From NCBI GenBank assembly GCA_037783545.1, contig JBBELK010000329.1, forward strand, positions 1,006,501 to 1,070,500: 64,000 nucleotides of DNA, read 5' to 3'. Source of the stretch: Henricia sp. BOLD:AAB3569 (Eukaryota > Echinodermata > Asteroidea > Spinulosida > Echinasteridae). The notes under the pieces were generated by a model, which did no database searches, was not told the DNA's origin, and was given only the letters and a program-made list of their open reading frames with translations. This document shows, in pieces, positions 37,912 through 49,900 of the stretch; the first letter of the stretch is position 1; each line of letters begins with the position of its first letter. A program made the translations under genes and the position numbers.

Positions 37912-40900
37912 TTACCGAGCAAAGAGACCCATGTTGGAATCAAACTTGAAATAAAGATTTTTTGCTTGATTAAAAAGTTCCAGTTGGACCAAATTTTCTG
38001 AAGCTGTTTTTGTTCCACCATCCCCGTCGAAATGAACTGAACTTCGCGCCAAGTTGTCTAATTGTTTACGAAGGAGTTCCGAGGGTATTAAAATAGAACT
38101 CGACAGAGAAACCAGTTTGGAGAACAGCTCGGTTATCTGGTTGATGCACAATAAAATGTTTGTACAATTATATTTGTCTTCCTCAATTTATATTTCGAAC
38201 ACAAAAGTGGTTATTTATGACTGGGCCTAAAAGAACATTAGATCCATGCAAATAAAAACTAAATCATGGACATAATTGCAATCAAGGATTAATTACTGAA
38301 GAGGAATGCACGCCTGTAGACTGGTTGTCCGATGGGGAGTTCTTAGGTGGACCAATTTATCTTTGTAAGAAGATGTCCTGGAAAGAAACAATGACGTCAT
38401 GAATTACACCCCAAAACAATGAGCAGACTTTCTTGGAGGGATGGGCGAGATTGTGTACACCCCAACCTACGGACACAAAAATAAAAATACTAAGCACGAA
38501 CAAGAAGAATAGGACAGCTAGGTTCCGTTGCATTTTACATGTTTTTATTTGTCAACCAACGCATGTAAATCCATGAAACAATTTTAAAACACTGCAATGA
38601 ATTTAACTACATGTATAGTAAAACCGCGGACGGATTGGTAAATTCAATTTGTATACTTTGTACTATAGTATAGAGCTTCTGCACCGGCGGCCATGACAGG
38701 GGGCATGTTTTCTGATTTAAATGAGGCGACAATGGAACCACAAAGCACCTACTCATGCTTGACACAGTGACAATGTGACTGCCCCCTGTCATGGCCGCCG
38801 TGCAAAGGCTCTATACTTTAAAAACATTACACACACTGTAAAAACGGCCAGATAAATCACTCAAAATTACAAACAAACCGCTATATTTCTATTATTCTCT
38901 TTAATAAAATTAAATCAGGAAGCTGTAGTTGCATTAAAAAGTCAATGGACGGATCAAGTGATCAAGAATGGATCAAATGGCCTTAGCAAATTTCAGATAT
39001 TTTACATGAGTCATGTATACGGCTGCAATACTTATTACAACGATGCACCGAGTACCCACAGAAAACAGACTGAAGACTCATATAGGCTACATACTAAAGT
39101 TTATTATAGCAGTTATCTAAATAATGCTGAAAAAACAAAAAACCATTCCGATATTAAGGCACTCAATAGCAATAAAGACATAGATGAGGAATGTATAACT
39201 TCTTGTATTCATTTAGTAAATCTCATTAAAACAACAATGACCCCGTTCTCACTAGAGAAATCGCTTCGTTCGACGTAGACTTGATGTCAAGTCTGTAACT
39301 AGACTGGTTGTTTCGTAAACGGCAGCAGCGTAGTCGTGAATGGACTGGGAACAAGTCTAATCGACCTCTAGTTAACTATTCATAACAACGACTGTTGCGT
39401 GTGGGGATTATAGGCGTCAGACGAACCAAATACGACTGTCTAGAGACTTGACCTCAAGTCTACGTTCGACGAAGAGTATTTCTGATGTGAACGCACACCT
39501 CTTCATTTGACAAAGATTAGAATCGCTTCATTCGACGAAGCAAATTTGTTATGTGAATGCTCTCTTCGTTCGACAAAGCGCTTTGACACGTAAAGGGATG
39601 GGGGCGTCGCACAGCTTCATTTGATCTTCATTGGCGGTTGCCTACTGTGAACGGTAACGCTCTTCGTCCGATCTTCGTTACGCTTCATTAACTAACAATG
39701 AATAACTAATCTTCGTCAAACGAAGAGATTTCTCTAGTGGGAACGGGGTCAATGTCACTAAAGCCTTATTTTACAATCATTAAGTCCACACAATATAATA
39801 CTCCCTTATTATGAACTAATTATTAACAATCTCATCAGAAGATGTATAATGAAAGGGGAGGAGTCTGAAGATCAAGGGGTGGGGGCTGAAGATCAAGGGG
39901 GCTGAGGAGGAAAGGAGAGGGCCTCATTATTAAAGGGGAGAAGTCTGATGATGTTGTGCTGTAGAACATAAGAGGGGTGGGGTTTGAACGGGAAATGGGA
40001 GGAGCTTGGGAAACAAAAGCTATGTGATAAAGGGTTTATATGGTGTGTGTTTGAAGTTTGAAACAAGTTTCAGGGCGTGTTTGACATTTGCTTCATGACA
40101 TGACACTGTTGGCATCATTGTCAGCTGTTACTGTGGATGCAGCTGCAGTAAACACTGGCCGAAGATCCTGCAGTGAAAGACAACATGGAAGATTGGATTA
40201 TGCATGACGTGCTTCAAAATCTAAACTTAGGCCTACTTTATGAAAACATCTCACAAATCAGATAAAGAAATGGGTTTAACACACAAAAATGTTAATTTTG
40301 GTCAGTCATTAAATTTCAGAAATTCATCCATTAAAAAAAATTACCCAGTTCTTCTAAGAAATCGTTCAGAGATTTTACTTTAAAGTATGTTAGCTCTTTC
40401 GTAATTTTATATATATTTTAAAAATGTTGAATGTCTTAAGGTTTTTATAACCAAAACGGGGCCTTAATGGAAATCAGCTTCTGCCGTTGAGCTAACCCTG
40501 TATAAATATGTGAAATAGATAAATGGAAACAAGTCAAATTTTGAGATGTAAAACAAGACATTACTTACAGGTGTTTTGTATGTGTGGCACAAGGACAGAC
40601 AATCCTGAATGATAGGATGGTCCATCAGAGTGAAGAATTGAACCGGACCCAGTTTGTTGTTATCAGACCCGGCCAACTCGCGATAGACACTCGCTAGTCG
40701 CTCCTGGGAGAATGTGTCTTCAGGGTCAGAGGTCACACTGAAACGATGGCTGTCACCGAGTGTTGGCCGACCGTGGTGCAGTACCTGTGGTAGGGGAAAC
40801 CCGAGATTTCCATTAAAAGCTAGATAAGAAATGACTGTTCTATTGAATGGCACATCGCTGTAACTGGTTTGGAACACGTGTGCACGTAGCGCGTTTTGTG

Positions 40901-43900
40901 TTAAAACATAACAAGTACAATCGTCACAAACATTGAGAAAAAATGCACTCGCAAAGTTTTATCTGTCATCCAATTGAAAAGTGCCCAAACCATGCAAATG
41001 AGGTGCCAAAAATTATGCAAATGGTGCCAACATTCTTCCTTAGATATGTTACACTCTTATTCCACGAATCTGTAAAAAGTTTTATCTTGCAAATGATACA
41101 TAGGGCCTTTAAGCAGTGCCATGAACTTGGCCCCTGGACCCAGGGGCGGATCCAGGAATTTTTCCAGGGGGGGAGTTTCGGCCCGTCAGATTTTGTTATA
41201 TATATACATATATATAAAGTATGCAATCTATCACTTGTACTTTGCTGAGTGATGCACTTATGATGGGGAAGACTTGTATATCGGGGAAAATAACCTCCTT
41301 GGATTTCTCTATGATGAACATACTTTGACAAGATTTTTTTTTTTTTTTTTAAAGAGCAGGGGGGGTTTTTGACCCCCAAACAAGACCCCCCCCCCCTTGG
41401 ATCCGCCCCTGGGACTAGCCTGAACTTGGCCCCTGGACCAGCCTGAACTTGGCCCCTGGACCAGCCTGAACTTGGCCCCTGGACCAGCCTGAACTTGGCC
41501 CCTGGACCAACCTGAACTTGGCCCTGGACCAACCTGAACTTGGCCCCTGGACCAACCTGTACCAGGGTTGTAGTCGAGTCCATCACAAGTCTATCACAAG
41601 CCCAGAGCCGATGGGACTTGTGGTGGACTTGTGAAGGCTTGTGAGGATTTGTGATGGACTTGTGATGGACTTGTGATGGACTTGACTACAACCCTAACCT
41701 GGACTAGTGCCTTGAGCTCCACGGTGGCATGCAGGGCACTTGAAGGGACGCCTTCCTCTGAAGGTCCCAGGCTAGGCTGGACTCTCTTGTCCTGAAGTCT
41801 TATCTCACTGCCCGTTATCACCTCCACAACCTTTGTAGAAATTTAAAAGTGATTCAGATTCAGATCATTTATTCAGCCAATGATCCATAAAAAATAATTA
41901 TAGGAATTTAAAATGTTAGACTCGCACAGAGATTATTAAATCCAGGAATACAACAGTAACAGAGCAACCAAGTTACTCTGATGTCAGACAGAGTGAAGAA
42001 AAATTTACTTTTTGAGATAGAATTTGGAAAAACAGGTTAAAACGAGTTTTACAAACAAGAAACTCTTCTCTAAAGTGAAAATGACCTATAAACAGTGGAG
42101 TAAAATACAACTTTGAATCCTAAAAATTTGAAACTGAATTAAGGGTTGAAATATTTGTTTTCTTTCTTCCTGTATTTTGTTCAAAGATAAATAGGCACCA
42201 CACCAAATTTTGCGTTAATTACTTTGCCAGTTGCACATGTTTTGAAAACCACAGTACTTTAACAGTCTCTCTGAAATAGCTGGAGACTCAGAAAATCTGC
42301 AGCTAAGCAGCACTATGAAATTGGGTCCATGTTCGAACTCACAGAGTAAACCAAACTTGGGATGACAGAAAAATCGTAAGGACCCTATTGGGATTCGAAC
42401 CAGAAACCTCTGACTCACCGGGCAGATGCTCTACCAGCTGAGCTATAAAGCACAGTGGTATACTATCTCAGGTATTCCCTATGGACACAATTTTTCTCTC
42501 GGTGTTGCAATGTAAACCATCTAAAGCTTGACAAACTATATGATCTATATCGTTAAAATGGTTTGTAAATGATTGCATGCATACCTCTTTCACAACGTTC
42601 AGTTGATCCAGTTGCTTCTCACGAGACTCTGCCTCCTCCAGACGAGGGCGGGGCATGTGTTTCCCTGAGGCTACACTAAGAGCTCGGAAGAAGCCGTTCA
42701 TAGCATCCGAGTTCACACTGAAATACAGGAGCTGGAAACAAAACCATAATAAGAATCATTCCTATTGGATTTGTAATGCTTTCACACATCTGTGGTACAT
42801 CGTTTTATCAACAGGTAAAGGGCCTGTGACATGCTAAACAACTTTGTGCCTAAGCTTTGCTTCATAATAACGGATTACTTGTTCAGCAAGACATACTATT
42901 GTTCGTTTGGATGTATAATCAATAAAAGGTGGCCTTTTTCAACTTTGAAGATTTCACTGCAATAAATCACAGACAGAGGGCGCTGTTTGGAGTGCATCAC
43001 GTAAGGAAGACAGAAGGGAAAAGTTAAGAAAAAACATAAGACTTCAAGTTGGACTTGTGGCAAATAGCTGCAGTTTCAACCCCCAGTTTTGTTATGGCTT
43101 ACAGCAGGCAACATGTAAAACAAACTCAAACAGCCATGGATTACAAAAGTTTCAGGAAAATTGAGAAAAAAGTGGAATCTTTTGTGCACAGTTGAATGTT
43201 ATTTTCCTGTGTTTGCCTCTTGTGACATAGTGACCTTGGTCATGAATATGCATATTTGCATTAGCATAAAAACTAAAAACCTTTGTTTTAACCCCCAAAG
43301 CAAGCTCCAAATAGGATTTTTATGACTTTAACTGAGTAGAGTGGTTTTAAAGCATAGATTTCATTGATAAAAATCCTAAATAAGGGGCCCTTTAAGGCCA
43401 GTACATGAACTCATCCCAAGTTTCCATAACATGGAATGACTAGGATCATTGCTACTCTCCCTGGATGGAATGCCAGTCTATTGCAGGTTTATCCCGAGCA
43501 GTTAGTTGGGTTCGCAACCAGTATTGGGGGGTACCTAAATACACCTGGGTGGAGAGAGACAATATGGAGTCATGTGTCTTGTCTAAGAACACAACGTGAT
43601 ATTAGTAACCTGGGGTGGATTGCAATTAAGAAAGTTAGGACGTCCTAACCCCTAGGACGTCCTAACTCTGACATCACTAAGACATCATAGATGATTTTGC
43701 CTTGCAATAACAAATTATGTGTCCTAACTTGTGTCCTAGGACACATACAATTTAAGACACATAATATGTGTCCTAAGCTTACGTCTTTAGAAAAATTGTT
43801 TGGAATTTAATGCTCAATTCCCACAAAAGGAGCCTTGTGACTAGGATCAAAACTTTATTTTTTGATAGTTAGACTTTCTTAAACTGAGTTTTCATTGAAA

Positions 43901-46900
43901 GGTAGTTACGATTCAAGCTGGGCCTATGTTAATTATGAAAGTTTTCACAATGTGTTTCACGCCACTGTCACACGTACATACGTACGGCAGCAACGGGCGG
44001 TATGCATGCGCGACGGTATGCAAACACATCGGCTGCGATTGAAACGCCGTTCACAACAGTAAAGACATACAAACATTTATGTCTTAGCTAAGACGTCCCA
44101 ACTTGTGGGTATTGCAAGACATTTTTCAATGTGTCACAGCTAAGATGTCATAAATTCAGTTAGGACACATGATGTGTCTCAGACGTAAGACGGTTATATT
44201 GCAATCCACCTCTGGCCTTGAACCATGGACTTATCGCCAAAACATCTGACACGCTATTCACTAGACCACCGCTTTTCCACAATCAACATATTGTGGAGGA
44301 TTGAAATGGACTTTATTTATCAACAGAGTCTATCTATATTCTAAATATATGTTCCTGATATGTCTCATTAACCTACCATATTGGTGTAGTCCACAAGCGG
44401 AGGTTCCGAGGAATGATCAGCAAAGATATTAAAGAACAGCTTCTGGACATGGCTGACCCGATCAAAGGGCAATGGCTTGCTGGGGTCATCTGGGGTCGAA
44501 GGTCGGGGGTCAGCAATGAACCACAAGCGGACCTGATAGCGTGGGGAAAATACGACTTGGTTTAGTACATGCTGGAGTTTTAGTCCTCAAAGCGCCAAAA
44601 CCACCCTGCAGCTTTCACCCTCAAAGTGCCCAAAACCGCCCAGCAGCTTTCTCCTCAAAGTGCCCCAACCCGCCTGTATGTCCAACTCAGTGAAATTCAA
44701 GTTTCTGCAAACACACCCTCAATTGATAGGCACGTACTCATAGCTTGACTCATCCTCTTTCAAATCTTGTGTTCAGGAAAGCTGGCTACTATTGCATAGT
44801 TAAACAACTCGGCAAATTAACAAATTCCACAGTAAATACTGCGTTCACAACAAAAATAGTGAATCCAACCGTGACATCAAATCTTGATATTGATAATACC
44901 CTTTTGTATGTATTGAGGCAAATTTGCAAAAAATCTGTAAGAATGATGAAAGAAACTCAAAAATCTGCAAAGAAAAATATAAATCAGAGGCAATTCCTGT
45001 GAACAAAATATTTTTTCATACTTTTCTAGTGAATATACCTGCTCATATTGTTCCCTTGTGATCGTGCCTGTATTGAGCATGTCTACATCTCTGAATCGAT
45101 TGAGTGTTTCCAGAAGTTGTGCCTGAGTGGGTTGGGGCCAGGGCTGGGCTATCTGTAGCATAAACGTCCTCCAGTCAACGTACTCACAGTCTGGTGATAG
45201 GATGCCAGCGAGCTGGTCCAACTACGATAATAATAATAACAGAGACATTTGTATCATGCACATATCCATCCCATGATAGAGCTGGGCCCGAGTAGGTTGG
45301 GGCCATGGCTGGGCTATCTGTAGCATATACGTCCTCCAGTCAACGTACTCACAGTCTGGTGATAGGATGCTAGCAAGCTAGTCCAACTAGAGAACCAAGT
45401 CAATGATGATGAAATTAAAGTAATTACTTGGAAGGAATGAAAGCCTGTAAACAAGATTTGCAAATGTCAACAAGCAAAACTACCACATTATTAATGGTGG
45501 ATTGACGTAATTTGATAGCTACATGATTCTGTGATTATCAGTGCCTTATTTCACTTCAAGTTTTCTCCAAACCACGTTTTCTGAAAGTGACACGCATCAA
45601 ATTTACGCGCCAAAAAGCTCAGAAAATAAAGGCATGGTTGTCCGGTCTTAAGGCTGGCTCACACTATGACGAATAGGGGGGTACCGCAAGCTACGTTAGG
45701 CTGCGAATTGCAATTTTGAATTTCCCGCCAATCATCGTGTGTTGCCTTCAATTGTCGCTGACGAATCCGCTAGCGACCGCAGACGGCCGAAATTATCAGT
45801 CGCGTCCGTCGTAAAATTTTCAGCATGTTGAAAATTTTGTGGCGGCAAAAAATTCGTTGTGATTCCGTTCAGATTTCGTTGGAGACCGCAACCCTCATTT
45901 CTTTGACGTTTCCATGCCGTGCGAGGCCGTCTCTAGTCGTTTTGAGGTCGTCACAATTTCTTTGGTAGTCGTTGTCAACGACCATTGACGACAAAACAAC
46001 GGCAAGTGACGTCACATCTCGAACCCTGACGACACATTGCGGCAAGTAACGAAATTGTAACGACCTTGGTGCGACAATGGCTTGCGAATTTTGTCCGGAG
46101 GGTGACGGGTGATGACTGTTGATGGCGGGTCGTTTGCGAGTACCTGCGGCATTGCAACGGTGGACTGCGATGGGTTACGATTTTGAAACGATGGTCCACG
46201 ATTTTAAACCTTTTGTGCGATTTTTGACGTTTTTTGACGTCAGTTCGATTTTAATAGACTGTCCGGCACGATGCAATTTTGAAGTTCATATAAAAAGAAA
46301 TCGTCGCCGCAACCCACCGTCAGCCGCCGTTCCTTGCCCCCAGCCAATCTGCTGCCGGGCTCCGTCGAGACATCGTCACTCGCCGCCCAGACAACATCCG
46401 ATTTTGGTCGCTAGACTCCGTTCCCTGCCGCAGCCATTCGTCCCTTGCCGTCGTGTTGTCGCTGAAGGTCGTTTCCACCCGTCAGCGAATCTTGCTTTTC
46501 CCCTTTTGCCGCCAAAATTTTGTGATTTTCACGTCCGTCGCCTTTCGCGGTTTATCTGCCGCTACTATGTGAGCCAGCCTTTAAACTGTAGTTTTCTTTT
46601 CTCATCCTAAATGCAGTAAGAATCAACATGAGAGCCTCACCTGTTGCAAGGTCAGAGCCATCCAATTGTCTGGAAGTGCTTCAGTGCCATGCTGACAAAA
46701 TGGAAATGCAGAAAACAAATGCCAAATAATCAGCGGTAAATGAAAACTTTCACTACAAAAAGCAAAATTGTAGAACAGGTGTGGTTAATGGCCTCCTAGC
46801 TCCCAAAGAGCCAAACATACAACTAGTTACTTTCCCCCACTGTTGGGTTACTTTTGTTGACAATATTGTTCAAATAATTGTTCACCGAGCAAGAAGACAT

Positions 46901-49900
46901 TTGATGAGTATTTTTCAAATGAAAATTAGTGATTCTTAAACATCTGGAAAAAATCAAACATACATTCTCAAGATGGGGAAAAAAAATCCAAACCCACTCA
47001 CAGTAAGTGCCGTCATGTCCGACAGAGTGTCCATGAAACCCTTATTGGAGATAAATCCTGATGGTGCTGAACAAACAAACTGCCCCTGGAGTCTTTTCAG
47101 TTGGTCCACAGTGAAGGTGTCGGGTAGGGCAATCTCAATAGGGGAGGGTCTCCCGGGTGGACTTGGGGTGCGGAAGACCTTGACTGCCTGTTGATTAAAA
47201 TCAGGACAAAGAATACAATGCTTTTTGCATCTACTAAAGACTGTCCCAATGCATAGTTCCGACCTGTCAATCAACCGAACCCGCCGACCAATCACAACAG
47301 AGCTAGCAGAGATCACCCACATAGGTCAAAGTGCAATGTTTGCAACAACATCACGCGATGTTCTGCCCCATACAATTTGTACAGTGTTTTATGCGATGTT
47401 CCGGGTGAATTTTTGGTTTCAAGGCCGGTCGTTTCGTTGTTCAAAGGTACGAAAGCACGTATTTCATGATATGACATATCTGTATTACTGGCCCTTTACT
47501 CTGTGTGTTCTAAGATAACTGTCGACCCTGAAACATGAATACCTTCAAGTTTTCTTCAATGAATCTGTGCTTTCCGTTGAAAGTCCCATTGCTTTGTGCA
47601 TTGTGTGTCGCCATTTTTACGATAGCGTGTGAGCCATAGCAACAATATCCAAGGGGGCGGGGTTAACTGGGCAAAATCGGAACTATGCATTTTGATGACT
47701 TGTCACTTTGATATCTATTAACTGAAACAATTGATCACGTTCAAATGACGTCACTTCCTACAAACTGCCACGTGCATCATGATTTTGAGCGTATTTTTTT
47801 TAGACGAACAAATTTCGAGCAACACGCGTGCGTGTTTAGAACATGTTCCAACGTGTGCGTGCTCGTACTTTATGGCATTTAATACGCAGTAGCATTTTTT
47901 CCTACGAAGATGGCGTCTGTGAACATGATCCTGGTGAGAAGTACTTCATATCATTGCCGCTTCTGGTTCAAAACCTGTAGAAACATGGTAATTTGAGGTC
48001 ACTTGAAATTTGGACACTCTGGTTGACAGGTCGAATCGAATATAGCTGCCATTTTGTGGGGCAGTTTCTTTGTGTGGATTTTGTCCTTACATTGTTGACG
48101 AATTTAAACAACAAAAGTTGCCCTACAAGATGGCAGCTATTCGATACGTTCTATTTCATGTTATTTTAAAACACCCCTATTGCAACCATAATGCTTACCT
48201 GGTTGATGATAAAGTCATCTTGAAAGGAGACTAGTTCTGGTTGGATCCTTTCTTTCTTTTCAATCTTCTCCCCAAGTAGCTCAGCCAGAGTGTCAATGCT
48301 GTACATGAACAGTGAGAAACATCTCAGCATGTCATGCTATTCACCACTTGCATATATACGTCATTTGGGAGTCAATGCATAGTTCCGATTTTGCCCAGTT
48401 AACCCCGCCCCCTTGGACATTGTTGCTATGGCTCACACGCTATCGTTAAAAATGGCGACACACAACGCACAAAGCAATGGGACTTTCAACAGAAAGCACA
48501 GATTCATTGGAGAAAACTCAAAGGTATTCATGTTTCAGGGTCAACAGTTATCTTAGAACACACCGAGTAAAGTGCCAGTAATACAGGGATATCATATCAT
48601 CACGAAATATAGCTTTCGTACCTTTGAACAACGAAACGACCGGCATTGAAACCAAAAATTCACCCGGATCGTCGCATACAACACTGTACAAATTGTATGG
48701 GGCCGGCAGAACATATCACGTGATCATGTTGTTGTGAGCGTACAGTGCACTTTGACCTATGTGGGTGACATCTGCTAGCTCTGTTGTGATTGGTCGGCGG
48801 GTTCGGTTGATTGACAGGTCGGAACTATGCATTGGGAGTCGGCGTAACGCAGTATATTTTACCAATGGGAACCTTAGTACAGTGCGTTACGCATGCTAGA
48901 GGCACACACAACGCGCACGCACATCGCTTGAACAATGACGCGGCATTATTTGACTCCCAAAATGACGTAGTAAGCACAAACCTAATATGAGGCATTTCAT
49001 GTTTCTTATCAAATATGTGACTATCCATAACAAATGCGCTGTAAAGACGACCACTTTGGATTTCAAGAAAAGAAAAAACCTTCTAAGCTTTAAAATGATG
49101 CTTGTTTAAAGTTCATGCGATACTCAGAAGGAGAGTTACGATTTACTGAATGTGGCCATACCCGAGTATTACAATAGACCGATCCAGTAAGCTCCGCCCA
49201 TTTACAAATTGCCTAGCAACATGCCACACATGTGAGGCACGTGTGCAGTAGAGTCGCGTCGTGCGTATTGAAACACACACACACACGCACATATAGACCG
49301 TTACCACATACACTATGCGGACTTCTTTTTGTACTCGTGCACTGTAGAAAACTTCGCCGGCAGGATTTCGCCCTAACTTTATAATTCGTTTAAAGGCATC
49401 GTTACACACCTTATACTTTTTGTTGAACACCCCTCCCCCTCCCCTTATTCTTTCTAAAATGCTAAGACAACTCGTCTGCGAACCTGTACAAGTCCACACA
49501 GTTACGGTGCTACCTGGTTTATGCGGACCTCTTTTGTCCGCAAGTTCGTATAGTGTACTACACGCTCGTACACAGAAACTGCACGCTCGAAAGCAAAATG
49601 TGCCCTTGAGTATCCGGTCGTGTGCGTGCACGTACAACACACCTGCATTACACGTAACGCACGCGATCGAACAAAAACATCTCGACACACATCTAGAACG
49701 CATTGAATGCACAACATAGCAAACCGACAAGCTAATTTTGGTGAGTTTTACCGATTTTTACAAAAACACATTTATGAAGGGATTAAAAATAGGTTTGGAT
49801 AGTCTTATACAATCCTTTTTAAACCGGCTAGGGTCCTCTGTGCTGATAAAAATGATGTTTAAGGTGTTTTTGCGTCACTCGTGCTGCATTTCGCCGTAGC

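Noticed and set aside
40966-41586. 206-codon open frame on the minus strand
   Set aside because: It is made of the 23-bp tandem array and a hAT MITE; the repeated residues reflect the array, not a protein.
46119-46610. 163-codon open frame on the plus strand
   Set aside because: Lies almost wholly inside the 45652-46580 MITE; CpG-rich composition keeps the frame open.
49143-49730. 195-codon open frame on the minus strand
   Set aside because: Starts in a MITE terminal repeat, is Cys/Arg-rich through GTGTGTG and CACGCA repeats, and has no family resemblance or codon signal.
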